From positions 906 through 37,003 of the forward strand of contig JAIPMN010000349.1 in NCBI GenBank assembly GCA_020650975.1: DNA of 36,098 nt. Reading direction: 5' to 3'. The notes under the pieces are model-generated. The model ran no database searches and was not told the origin of the DNA. It saw only the letters and a program-made list of their open reading frames with translations. The stretch comes from Apostichopus californicus. Its lineage: Eukaryota > Echinodermata > Holothuroidea > Aspidochirotida > Stichopodidae. Position 1 is the stretch's first letter; each line of letters starts with the position of its first letter. The position numbers and the translations under genes were made by a program. Of the stretch, positions 10,080 through 19,929 are shown piece by piece.

Positions 10080-10348
10080 GGATCTCAACCACATTCCATG
10101 GGTAATTATTGGTAATGCATGGTTGAATTTGAATATTTCCTCCCATAGAGAGTAACCCTTTACCTCTAGAATCCACCCTGGTGGACATGGTTTCGGTCCT
10201 TATCCGTCTCTCCATCTCTATCCGGCGGTCCAGGGTCCTATATAAATCACTCGACACCCCTCTCACCAGCTGAGGGTTTTGTTGGGATGAAATTGAGTTG
10301 TCATGAGGATGATGTGTGGTGGCCGACGAACTCGGATGGTTCTCGGAG
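10080..10348 (-). CDS. Internal coding exon of unrecognised minus-strand gene
   Basis: A pyrimidine-rich acceptor (GTCTGTTTTGACAG) precedes 10348. The frame is open to a proposed donor GTGTAA after 10080. This donor is weak, but it is the choice that leaves phase 1 and joins correctly to the exon at 7037. The peptide has a Ser/His-rich start (ENHPSSSATTHHPHDN), then a charged, probably helical segment (SSDLYRTLDRRIEMERRIRT), then GGNIQIQPCITNNYPWN. The charged segment could be a short coiled coil. If the donor were not used, the frame would stop at a TAA at 10057, making this a last exon; the phase match to 7037 favours splicing. Function unknown. Confidence 0.62.
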
Positions 10349-11384
10349 CTGTCAAAACAGACAAAAAGTAAAACAGAATAAAATTCAAGCATCACTTTCT
10401 CAAGGGTTTTAAAGGGTCAATAACAATCTCTAAATCGAACTCTTGGTTCCGAACATTCGAATCATTCCCGGCCAAACGTTGGACAAAAGAAAATTGTTGC
10501 CCCAACCTTATGTCTTCATGGTTTGTTGAATCTTGTTCCGTTGCCGAGATATGTGATTGAATATTTATTTTGACAAGTATATATACGCAATTAGTTTGTG
10601 ATGTCAAACATACAGTAGCCAAGACATTCTTAGTTTCTTCATTTGTCTAAAATAAATTTTCATGGTTTGCCATGTTGAGCTATAAAGCCGGCTACACACT
10701 CAGCCGATCGTGAACCGACTCAACTTGCTGGTCATGACATGGACAATTAAATATTGGGAGTATGTTGGGCTGCAGTTTCCCTGTGTATAAATTAGATTAT
10801 GACTGCTCAAGATTTTTCCCAGTTTTAAGTCTTGTACCTTTCAGCCAGAACAACTGATTGGCTGGCGGTCAGCTGTGTTTTGAAGGACATTCACTACTAA
10901 AATTGCCCCATGTTTTTAATAATCGTAATTGCTAAGTGGGGAAGGGGGGATGGGGAGGGGAAGAGGTAGGGATTTCTTCTAAATGACTAACATTTAATAA
11001 CACATGCATGCTACAAAATGTGGTTAACTTAGACTGTGCTTAAAACTGATGAAATATGATAGAAAACCATGTTGCATCACAGCCCCATGTTTACCCTCCC
11101 CCCCAAAAAAAACATTTTTCATATAGGGAAGGGGTACAGAAACCCCTACATGGGACCCGTTCTAGGGTGAACATCATTTACAAGCGTAACATAGTCCTAT
11201 TAACCTCCAAAAACTCCTAGCTAAAATGGCTCTTAAATTTAGTCCAATATTTTGAATACATTGATATCGTTACTGAAAAAGTGAAAATATTGACATAATT
11301 ACATCATTTATGATTGGGTTATATCACTGAAAACGATTGCCCAGCTATAAACATGGCTCCAAAAGCTGAGCAATAGTCAGAACT
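10349..11384. other. No gene recognised; G-rich tract inside
   Basis: A 76-codon minus frame (10392-10622) lies only about 40 bp upstream of the exon start at 10348, too close for a normal intron, and is not called. 10937-10970 is G-rich with several GGGG runs and could form a G-quadruplex. A C-run lies near 11098-11104. Confidence 0.4.
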
Positions 11385-11395
11385 GTTAATTCACA

Positions 11396-11501
11396 GCACG
11401 TACTCCCTCACCTCATATAACCTATGCATTACCGGATTGCCAGATGCTAGAGCGAGGTTAATACGGTAATGCATAGGTTATATGAGGTGAGTACGTAGCT
11501 C
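11396..11501. mobile_element. Tiny hairpin element flanked by 11-bp direct repeats
   Basis: The arms 11407-11434 and 11464-11491 are perfect 28-bp inverted repeats (starting CTCACCTCATATAACC) around a 29-nt loop. The pairing continues outward through ACGTA after a bulge of 3-4 nt. GTTAATTCACA occurs perfectly just outside on both sides (11385-11395 and 11502-11512), as a target duplication would. A duplication of 9-11 bp is the size class of Mutator-like elements, but the ends do not identify a family. With about 106 bp and no coding sequence it could only be a non-autonomous element. Confidence 0.7.
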
Positions 11502-11512
11502 GTTAATTCACA

Positions 11513-12232
11513 AACCGGGTAAGGTTTGGGGATTACAAAAAGACGGCAAACTGGTACAACTGTGCATACATTTACCTACAGTTTGTGTTATTGTCGTCTC
11601 TATATCTTTAGAGCTAGTAGACCACACTGAGTTTGTATTAAACGTTGGAATTTCTTAACAAATTTGTGGTCAGCAATGACAGCTGTACTGTAATGTGAAA
11701 GGGTAATTGAGTTTCAAGTTTGTTTGTTGATCTTTGTTATATGCTATGACACCCCCATGACTCTGACAGAGCTAAGAATAAACAAATATTGACATATATT
11801 ATGAATGCCAACAGGACATAGAGAACACCCAATGTCTAGAGATCAAATAAAATCAGCGTTGGTACAGTATATCTGCCTTGATACTCGGTAGGTTTGGAAT
11901 TAGACAGAGCACTTTAAACCGATTATTTACGTTATTACCAATAAGTTAAAATATGAAATTTAGCTACATGGCTAATGATGACCAAAAGAATCACTTGATA
12001 TGGCATACATATCACAATCACCCATCTTCTGCGACCACGGTTATTTTATAAGCAATGCATGGAAATTATAGAGGTTTAATGTCTAGGCATAATATATACA
12101 TCTGCCATCTAGTCTAAATTAGTCTAATCAAGTGATAATTTAGTCTAATTAATTAAGTGATCATGATTACATAAATCTGATGAGCGTTTCAAAACTCCCT
12201 AAAAAATGAAGCATGTTTTATTTTTCCCACAG
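11513..12232. other. No gene recognised
   Basis: AT-rich sequence. TAGTCTAAT recurs a few times near 12110-12150. No exon or RNA gene was recognised before the candidate exon that follows. Confidence 0.4.
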
Positions 12233-12433
12233 GGAAAAAACTATGGAGTCATCGCTTTTACCAACCTTCCAAAATTGTGTGCGGGCCCACGGATTGCAAA
12301 TTAAGTCAGCAATGACTACAAGGCTGATGGCAAAGTCGGTAATTACTATCACGGTCAGATTCGTCGAATACGGCAGCATACAGATATGTTGTAATCAAAT
12401 ATTTCAGCGTCCTATGATGCCGCTTAGCTCAAG
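12233..12433 (+). other. Candidate exon, possibly a decayed copy
   Basis: A good acceptor (TTTATTTTTCCCACAG) and a good donor (TCAAG/GTAAAT) enclose 201 nt. One frame is open throughout (contains MESSLLPTFQNCVRAHG). A second frame gives a more protein-like peptide (NYGVIAFTNLPKLCAGPRIAN, then NDYKADGKVGNYYHGQIRR) but has internal stops. This may be a coding exon in the first frame, a decayed exon in the second, or chance. No family is recognised, and no neighbouring plus-strand exon was found. Confidence 0.3.
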
Positions 12434-12439
12434 GTAAAT

Positions 12440-12934
12440 AATTCAAACATGACAGAGCTTTATTACACCCAAGCTGAAACTACTTTCTCCAAAGTTACTT
12501 TTCTTGACAAGAACCTCTAAAGTTGTCAGTGAAATTTCAGCTTGTTTTGGGAATTCGGTATTAGGCTAGGATAATTAACCACTGACTCTAGTGTTTCCTG
12601 TACTATAGTAAGAGACCTATAGGCAGTAATATACAGACTATACTGAACACTCCCCCAAACCTCCAGAATTGAAAAACAATTGCTTCTTTTTTTTCCGAAT
12701 ACAATTGTCAAATAATCAATTCATAAACATGGAAAATAATATACACATTCATTTAGAAGGCATAATATTGCTTTACATACTGTAGGTGTCTTATAGTCAA
12801 AAACTAGTTGAAAATTCGATCATCTGAATTTTTCAATTTACCTAACTACTGTACCATCGGTCCAGACCAGTTCTGCTACTCGGGGTCTCACTGCACATTA
12901 AACTTTATATGTAAAAGAAGAGGTCTAAACATAC
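12440..12934. other. No gene recognised
   Basis: No supported feature. A 61-codon minus frame (12526-12711) has no motif or splice signals. Confidence 0.4.
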
Positions 12935-12986
12935 CTGGGAATCAGAACGTACCAAAGCCTCTGCCTCATAGCCGTCTTATACTTAA
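12935..12986 (-). CDS. Possible upstream exon of the minus-strand gene
   Basis: On the minus strand an acceptor-like CATGTAGGTTTTCAG precedes 12986 and a strong donor CCCAG/GTATGT follows 12935. The 52-nt segment reads open in the frame (KYKTAMRQRLWYVLIP) that leaves AG, which joins C at 10348 to make Ser in the frame used there. The phase match is one of three possibilities, so this is suggestive only. Short length and lack of homology keep confidence low. Confidence 0.35.
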
Positions 12987-12989
12987 CTG

Positions 12990-13580
12990 AAAACCTACAT
13001 GAGATGCTTACATGGCTTGGAAGAATACAGCAACTACATAAATATCCACATTTTTACCAAATTTGGTTTGTAGGAATAGCCTGCTTTCCTTGAGAGAAAA
13101 ATCACTTAAGCAATGTAGCACAAGTATGTATGATGTCTGTCTTTCATTACTTTGTCTAACAGATATATAATCCAAAGCAGTTGAATTCAAGCAGGAGTAT
13201 GTTAAAAGAAATGAAAAAAAGGTTCCTCAAATAGTTTAATGTGCTGGCATATCATGTACACAATACACCTGATGGCTCTATCAAATCGATGACAATTTCA
13301 CTGTCAAAAACTCCTTCGTAGTGGGTGTAAGTCTTAATGCAAATACAATGATACATGTACCCCAAAACATACAAAGGTGAAGTCCTATCAAAGCTACAGC
13401 AAGTTACAGCAAGGTGGACCCATATATATCAAAGCTATACAAAGGGGATGACAGAGGTGCAATGATAACCGGATTCTATGGGGATCATGAAGAGGCTTTT
13501 CTTTTGAGAATTGTTTAAACCACTCTGAATGAAAGAAACCCATCCAGTTTATTGATTCCTCCCTCATTCACTGACCAGGC
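12990..13580. other. No gene recognised
   Basis: No exon or repeat recognised. AGCTACAGCAAGTTACAGCAAG near 13390 is a short local duplication. The satellite begins after this stretch. Confidence 0.4.
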
Positions 13581-13581
13581 T

Positions 13582-15062
13582 GTCACTCAGAGGCACTTCA
13601 CATGTATACAGTGTAGATGGGAGGACACAAAGACAGAGGACATCGAACATGCACTCGGTAATAATGTCACAGAATCATCTCTAACATATTGTCACTCAGA
13701 GGCCCTTCACATGTATACAGTGTAGATGGGGCTAGTAGATACAGAGAGGACACAAAGACAGAGGACATCGAACATGCACTCGGTAATAATGTCACAGAAT
13801 CATCTCTAACATATTGTCACTCAGAGGCCCTTCACATGTATACAGTGTAGATGGGGCTAGTAGATACAGAGAGGACACAAAGACAGTGGACATCGAACAT
13901 GCACTCGGAAATAATGTCACAGAATCATCTCTAACATATTGTCACTCAGAGGCCCTTCACATGTATACAGTGTAGATGGGGCTAGTAGATACAGAGAGGA
14001 CACAAAGACAGTGGACATCAAACATGCACTCGGAAATAATGTCACAGAATCATCTCTAACATATTGTCACTCAGAGGCCCTTCACATGTATACAGTGTAG
14101 ATGGGTCTATTAAATGCAGAGAGGACACAAAGACAGAGGACATCAAACATGCACTCAGAAATAATGTCACATAATCATCTCTAACATATTGTCACTCAGA
14201 GGTACTTCACATGTAGCATGGACACTTCGAATTCCGGACACCTAAGCCATAAAACACCCCAAAACTATATCTTCTGGTATAAAATCACCTGAAAATATAC
14301 TTGATATGGTGGGAGAAGTGTGTTATATTACGATACACGGCCAAACTTTCTTTCCTGCAAACTGTTTTCACGTTGTATTCCAAGAAGATTCTTGTGATTG
14401 TGGAACTGGTATTTCTTTGCTAGAGTATTGCTAATTTTCGGACACACAGTCCCACAGTGTGGCGCTGGTGATAAAATTGATGGCGCAGTTGCTCTTTCAG
14501 TAATTATAACAGACTTCATAGATCTCCATCATTTTATTGACAAATATGTAAGTATTTACTTGCACACGGGTCATTTTGGAGAGAAAATAACTGTAGCTTC
14601 ATACTTTTTGGTGAAATTTGGCTCTTCCTGTAGGTTGTCATGGTGAAATCGTGTATTTCTTAGGGGTGTCCGAAATTTGTAGGTGTCCGAAATTAGCAAT
14701 ACTGACTATATACAGTGTAGATGGGGCTATTAAATGCAGAGAGGACACAAAGACAGAGGACATCAAACATGCACTCAGAAATAATGTCACATAATCATCT
14801 CTAACATATTGTCACTCAGAGGTACTTCACATGTATACAGTGTAGATGGGTCTATTAAATGCAGAGAGGAGACAAAGACAGGGGACATCGAGTATGCACT
14901 CGGAAATAATGTCACAGAATCATCTCTAACATACTGTCGCTCAGAGGCCCTTCACATGTATACAGTGTAGATGGGGCTATTAAATGCAGAGAGGACACAA
15001 AGACAGAGGACATTGAACATGCACTCGGAAATACTGTCACAGAATCATCTCATAACATATTG
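13582..15062. repeat. Satellite, 125-bp unit, about 9 copies plus partials
   Basis: GTCACTCAGAGG starts units at 13582 (a copy shorter by 16 bp), 13691, 13816, 13941, 14066, 14191 and, after an insertion, 14811 and 14936. The spacing is exactly 125 bp in the regular part. Each unit contains CTTCACATGTATACAGTGTA, GAGGACACAAAGACAG and CATGCACTCGG. Copies differ at only a few positions, which implies recent amplification or homogenisation. Two subtypes are visible: GGGCTAGTAGATACAG in the left block and CTATTAAATGCAG at the right side and in the last unit before the insertion. Confidence 0.93.
14217..14705. mobile_element. Insertion inside the satellite, with inverted-repeat motifs
   Basis: The unit beginning at 14191 breaks after CACATGTA and resumes with TATACAGTG near 14704, so about 490 bp was inserted, consistent with a TA target duplication. 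Within it, AGTATTGCTAATTTTCGGAC at 14424-14443 is repeated in inverse at 14683-14703 with one indel. This suggests a TIR element of about 280 bp nested in, or forming the right part of, the insertion. GGACACCTA also occurs near the left edge and, inverted, near the right edge. No transposase is present; the family is not identified. Confidence 0.5.
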
Positions 15063-15136
15063 TTCCTTAGGACAGGCCTACAGTAACTTGCACAACTGTT
15101 GTAATGTCCTGACAGATGGAATATAAGGAAGTATGT

Positions 15137-15191
15137 GTCGTATGTGTAGGAATGATCTCTGTGGGTGTGGAAGGGAGGAGGGGCAGGGGGA
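15137..15191. repeat. Left copy of a 50-bp flanking repeat
   Basis: GTAGGAATGATCTCT followed by GTGGAAGGGAGGAGGGGCAG is repeated at 15589-15643 in direct orientation with few differences. The two copies bracket the tRNA-like SINE unit. Confidence 0.7.
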
Positions 15192-15198
15192 GAACAAA

Positions 15199-15482
15199 TT
15201 CCTGACAGATGGAATATAGTGTACATATCTTAATATATTGAAAATCGTAATGAGTTGGAAAATCAAGAAACAGTGAAAAAACTTCCAGCCTCCACCAGGA
15301 TTCAAACCCGGGCCTCCCGCTATATATGCATAGTAAATAAATAAAGAACAACACACCAGAAAACTTCCACTTCGGAACCGGTTGGTCTTTTGGGACTCAT
15401 CAGGCGAAGGCAGGAATCGAACCCTTGATCTTGTGTCACAGACCGAATATCCGAACCACTCGACCACAGTGATTCTACTCAT
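15199..15482 (-). mobile_element. tRNA-derived SINE, composite
   Basis: On the minus strand the head (about 15480-15400) has an A box (TGGTCGAGTGG) and a B box (GGTTCGATTCC) at tRNA spacing. A second B-box-like motif (GGGTTTGAATCC) follows at about 15312-15300, inside GGCCCGGGTTTGAATCCTGG. The 3' part contains TATATTCCATCTGTCAGG, which is repeated at about 15107-15124. Two B-box motifs suggest a dimeric head or a SINE joined to another tRNA-like fragment. It is not a functional tRNA gene: no clean cloverleaf was found. Confidence 0.65.
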
Positions 15483-15588
15483 GTGTGAATGCGTATAAAT
15501 TGGCTATGAATAACTGTCATTGAGGGCGTATTACCCAAGTGTTATGATTGTACATGATCCTTATATACATGTTTATGGAATTATGTGT

Positions 15589-15643
15589 CATGTAGGAATG
15601 ATCTCTATGCATGTGGAAGGGAGGAGGGGCAGGGGGACAGGAT
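15589..15643. repeat. Right copy of the 50-bp flanking repeat
   Basis: Direct copy of 15137-15191 (GTAGGAATGATCTCT ... GGAAGGGAGGAGGGGCAG). It may be the edge of a larger element or a duplication formed when the SINE region was inserted. Confidence 0.7.
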
Positions 15644-15649
15644 AGTTCT

Positions 15650-16824
15650 GACTTCCATCTTTTTTTTATACCAGATAGACCTAGAATGACTTGCATCTTC
15701 GGTTCGAAAAACAATTTGTTAGATCCCGATGTCAAAATAACAGGTTCTGTAGCATATATATGACTTCACGGTCTACTAACTTTTTTAATAGAATTTCTCG
15801 TTTTCTTCCAATCCAGGAGACACATAAACTTAATACACATAATGATGAGTATAGTTCCCTTTTAAAGCACAACAATACACAGATAGTTCCCTTTCAAACA
15901 AAAAGAACAATACACAGATCTCAATGGGTGAATCTATTTTAAGGGAAGCTGGTCATATCATCCAAATACCAAGGTCCTTCATGCATGTTACTGGAAATAT
16001 AAAGTGAATGGATTTTTTTTATTTTTTTCAATTCTAATAATTGGTTTGTAACAAAACACAAATCAATAGACTGCGATATACATACAGTAAAACAAACATA
16101 TATACAGCAAGTCCTACAAATAAGAAACTTGTTGTGAATTATTGTTGTGAATTAAATATCTTAATAGAATTAGGCACAAATTATGTACAATTACCAGATA
16201 AATCAAAACAAAGCTGCAAGCACATATCAGTTTCCCACTACACAAATATACCGAGCTGTGTATACTTTAAGGGTGTACGGCATTTATACAAATTCTGCAC
16301 AACATTCACTTTTATATATCATGTTTGCTGTGGATCTGTTATAATTGGATGGACTGTCAATCCAGGGATTCAGTTATTTCTTACACTGCAGACGACTTAC
16401 GAGTCTATATTCTTGAGATACGACCCCTTCAGACATCTGAGGCTTAATTATCAATTAAATTGGCTGGACTAATGAGTCTAACTCCACAGACCACCTAAAG
16501 CGTGCAGCTTGCCTCAGATGCAAAACAAAACTCGATATGATAACATGACGGCTTTCTATGGCCTTGCATGTATTTTAAAGACGATGCCATCGCTGCCGGT
16601 CCAACTTTTGTCAAGGACAACTTATTGAGGTGATTGTCATCTAACTACCTGTGCTCTTTTGTTTATATGAAGTTAAAAAATGAGAACATGGTTTGGTTGA
16701 GTTAAATTTAAAATTGATAAAACATTAAGATATAGGATATAAAATTTAAAATTGATCAAACATTAAGATATATCTTTATTAACATAAAGATATATATATA
16801 TAGGACATTAAGTCATCAATTTAG
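15650..16824. other. No gene recognised; small direct repeat
   Basis: A 143-codon plus frame (16041-16472) shows no domain, and its composition fits AT-rich noncoding sequence. AAATTTAAAATTGAT followed by AAACATTAAGATATA is present at 16704 and again at 16742 (38-bp period). ATATATATATA follows near 16790. Confidence 0.45.
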
Positions 16825-16985
16825 CCTATTATGTATGTATGTATATGTGATCTTTCCCCGCAAGCAGGAACTCGCGAAAGAAGCCATGAAGGCTTATAGA
16901 CTCGCAAGCTGACCGAAGCCAATCTCTCGGCACACATCCATTTAACGTCCATGTCGGGAAGTTGTAATGTAATGAATATACCACC
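16825..16985 (-). mobile_element. SINE fragment with (CATA)n tail, copy 1
   Basis: The tract CCCGCAAGCAGGAACTCGCG ... GGCTTATAGA ... CGCAAGCTGACCGAAG ... TTTAACGTCCATG matches 26575-26680. On the minus strand both copies end in a CATA-type microsatellite. This copy lacks a recognisable tRNA-like head, so it is 5' truncated. Confidence 0.65.
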
Positions 16986-16989
16986 TGTT

Positions 16990-17940
16990 TTTACCTCCAT
17001 GGTTTGATAAACTTCATAGTTGGTACATAGATATGTGGATCTATACCTTATTGAGTGCAATATCATAATTATGTACAAAGTCACAGTGTACATGCATTGT
17101 TCTCAAACACACTGTAAAATGTGGCAATTTAGAGAATCAGTAAAGCCTGCTGGCCTTGTGATTTTGCTTAATTTGCAAAGAGAATGAATTTACATAAAAT
17201 ACACGCCTACAAACCCTGCACTAAGTCACATTGAAGGTTGCACTGCTATTGAAAGTCAATCAGGCCTACAGTATAAGCACAAGTGTTTACTGCCTAGTTT
17301 ACTTTCCTTTACAAATAGACTGCAGTTTGTTCAAGTTTATGCATAAGTGCATAAACTAAATGTTACTTGTGAAATACTTTGAAGTACAACAAGTGACAAA
17401 TCAAGGCTACTGTAGTACTTGGGTATTAGACAATGACTTCTGTTTGCTAAATGTCTGCCGTATAATAAAGCGAATGAAAAAAATATCTCACAGTAGTGTA
17501 ATGGTTCATGGCCTTAAATGAGTCAGGGAGTTGTATGTAGCCTACTAACTTTGGTTTGTGCTAATGCATTTACCTCTAAATGGGCCATTCTCTGGAAATT
17601 GAAACTGGCATGAAAAAAACTAAAATGTTCATCAGGACCAAACATTATATTTTTTGTTCAGAGGGATACATCAAGTTTTCTGTTACATATTTTTTTCATT
17701 AAAATTACAACCATAGCATACTAATTTGCATAAATTTGCATAATTAAAAGTTAAGGCCAAAATTTGTTGTTTTTAACTGTATATTTGTTTTCTTCTGCAT
17801 GAGTATCTAGAAATAATATTTCAGTTATCAACTATCACATGGAGGCAGTTTAACATGGGTTAATTTATTTCATTCCTAAAGCAGAGGTTCCTGATCTTCA
17901 ATTCTTCGTTAATAATGGGTGCTATTTAGCATAATTTTGA
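16990..17940. other. No gene recognised
   Basis: AT-rich sequence without supported features. TAATTTGCATAAATTTGCATAATT near 17720 is a small local repeat. Confidence 0.4.
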
Positions 17941-17942
17941 TG

Positions 17943-18605
17943 TCACACACGTTACCCAAATAACTCAAAAGTTTTCATAAAATGTAACTGATAACTTATG
18001 ATATCCACACTTGATATGCAACCGTTCTTTGTAAAGACTGTTAGTTCTGAAAAATATCCAGTCAAATAATTATTCCTACGATTAATTAATCGGTCACACA
18101 TGTGACCGATGGTCACGTGTGTGATATTTATTGTCATGGGTGTGACAATGAAGCCCCAAGTTGAGCATTCAACAAAACTAAATGGACTAAAAATTGTTAG
18201 CAGACTGGTTTGTTATGTGTGTGGCATTACAACAGTGTCACATGCAAATGAGAAAAGCTCCATGCAATGAAATTGCAGCAGCACTGTGGACTTGGACTGT
18301 TGTTATGTCATGAGTGTGTGGCATTACAACAGTGTCATATGCAAATGAGAAAAGCTTCATCCAATGAAATTGCAGCATCCATGAAAATGCAGAATGTCAC
18401 ACACATGACCCAACAATGTCACACACATGACCCTCCATAAAGAAAACCATGGCAGTAAAGCTATCTTAAAGTACTTCCTATGGAATATCAACATCAGTGC
18501 TGTTCTGTGGCCATTACTAGAGTCAACATTTGCACAGCAAAAATTGCATACTATGGAATGAAAATTTAGAATGTCACACATGTCACCCAACAATGTCACA
18601 CAGCT
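17943..18605. repeat. Cluster of palindromic TGTCACACA motifs and a local duplication
   Basis: AATGTCACACACATGACCC and variants occur at least six times (near 17941, 18094, 18394, 18416, 18571 and 18591). GGTCACACATGTGACC near 18093 is a perfect 16-bp palindrome, followed at once by GGTCACGTGTGTGA. A segment containing GTGTGGCATTACAACAGTGT and CATATGCAAATGAGAAAAGC is present twice (about 18217-18280 and 18315-18377). These may be remnants of a repeat family or binding sites; nothing in the sequence decides between them. Confidence 0.6.
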
Positions 18606-18754
18606 TAGCTTATGCAGTCATGATTATGCTAATTTTTAGAAGTGAAATATTTAGGTGAAATGTCTTGTTAGAATGAAAACACATTATGGTAGAAACATGA
18701 GAAATTAGGGTTATCCAGTCCTGTTAGAAACAGGAATTTGCCAATGATTGTTTG

Positions 18755-19850
18755 TGCAAAATTGTCAAATTATAGACCAATTTCAGTACTCACTTCTCTA
18801 TCTAAAATAATTGAGAAACTTATTTACTCCAAAACTATAACTTTTCTAAATAACAACAACATAATTTCCGATAATCAGTATGGTTTTCGTCAAAATCATT
18901 CAACTAGTATGGCTGGCCTTGATGTCATTGATTTTATAACTACTGGTTTTAATAATAAGCAGTCTACCCTTGGAATATTTATAGACCTATCAAAAGCTTT
19001 TGATACGGTCAATCATGATATATTATTAAGCAAACTAAGTCATTATGGGATTAGGGGACTTGCGTTTACCTATCAGATCGTAAACAGAGTGTTATTATTG
19101 GTGAACACGTTTCAGCTTATTGTAATATAACTTGTGGTGTTCCTCAGGGATCTATTTTAGGACCGCTCCTTTTTCTCATTTTTATCAATGATCTTCCTAA
19201 TTGTTCAAGTATTCTTAAATTTTGTCTTTTTGCTGATGACACTAGCATATTATTTAAGAATAATGATTTGAATGCATATAATCGTATTTTAAATAATGAA
19301 CTTTCTGTTATTGCAGATTGGTTTTATGCTAATTAATAAGTTGTCTCTTAATGTCAATAAAACTAACTTCATAGTTTTTCACACTTACCATTCCACTAAA
19401 CCCAAACTAAAACTTATCTTGAACAATACAATTATACATGAAACAGAAAACGTTAAGATCCTTGGAGTTCAACTTGACCCACTCTTAAGCTGGAAAACTC
19501 ACATTGATTATATTTGTACTAAAGTGTCTAAGACGATTGGCAATCTTTATAAAATTAGGCTTCAGGTTCCTCATCAGGTATTATTATCCCTTTATTATAC
19601 ATTGGTTTATCCTCATCTTTCGTATTGTAATATTCTCTGGGGCAATGCGCATACTGTTCACCTGAATAGATTATTTGTGCTCCAAAAGAAGTTGATACGA
19701 CTGATTAGCAAATCAGATTATCTAAGTCATACTACTCCTATTTTTAAGAATTTAAGTATTTTAACAGTTTTTGACATATATCAACTCCAGCTTGGAATCT
19801 TTGTGTTCAAATATCTTCATGAATTACTTCTACATAGCCTTAGTTAGTAT
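18755..19850 (+). pseudogene. LINE reverse transcriptase fragment (CR1/Jockey-like)
   Basis: Non-LTR reverse transcriptase motifs run in order: SNYRPISVL (about 18765), QYGFRQNHST, IDLSKAFDTVNH, GVPQGSILGPLLF (after a frame change), FADDTS (about 19232), LSLNVNKTNF (after a second frame change), VKILGVQLD, then a C-terminal part with HLSYCNILWGNA. The order and wording fit the CR1/Jockey/L2 group. The endonuclease domain is absent, so the copy is 5' truncated, as is usual for LINEs. Breaks: a deletion in the region between GIRGLAF and the GVPQGS motif (about 19065), and a 4-bp TAAT duplication near 19333-19340 that shifts frame. The copy is therefore not functional. Exact clade needs a tree. 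Confidence 0.88.
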
Positions 19851-19929
19851 TTATCCATAGTAATATTTAGTATCTTATTATTAATATTAATATTAGTTTA
19901 GGTGCAACTGCAAGGAATGTGAGCCATAG

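Noticed and set aside
10392..10622. 76-codon minus frame next to the exon at 10348
   Set aside because: Would require an intron of about 40 bp or a read-through across a good acceptor; no good donor.
13582..15062. CRISPR-like array
   Set aside because: The whole 125-bp unit is conserved; there are no unique spacers between short repeats, and the context is eukaryotic.
15078..15482. 134-codon minus frame
   Set aside because: It runs through the tRNA-like SINE and its tail; the reading is incidental.
16041..16472. 143-codon plus frame
   Set aside because: Long for chance but AT-rich, without a recognisable domain, splice context or start context.
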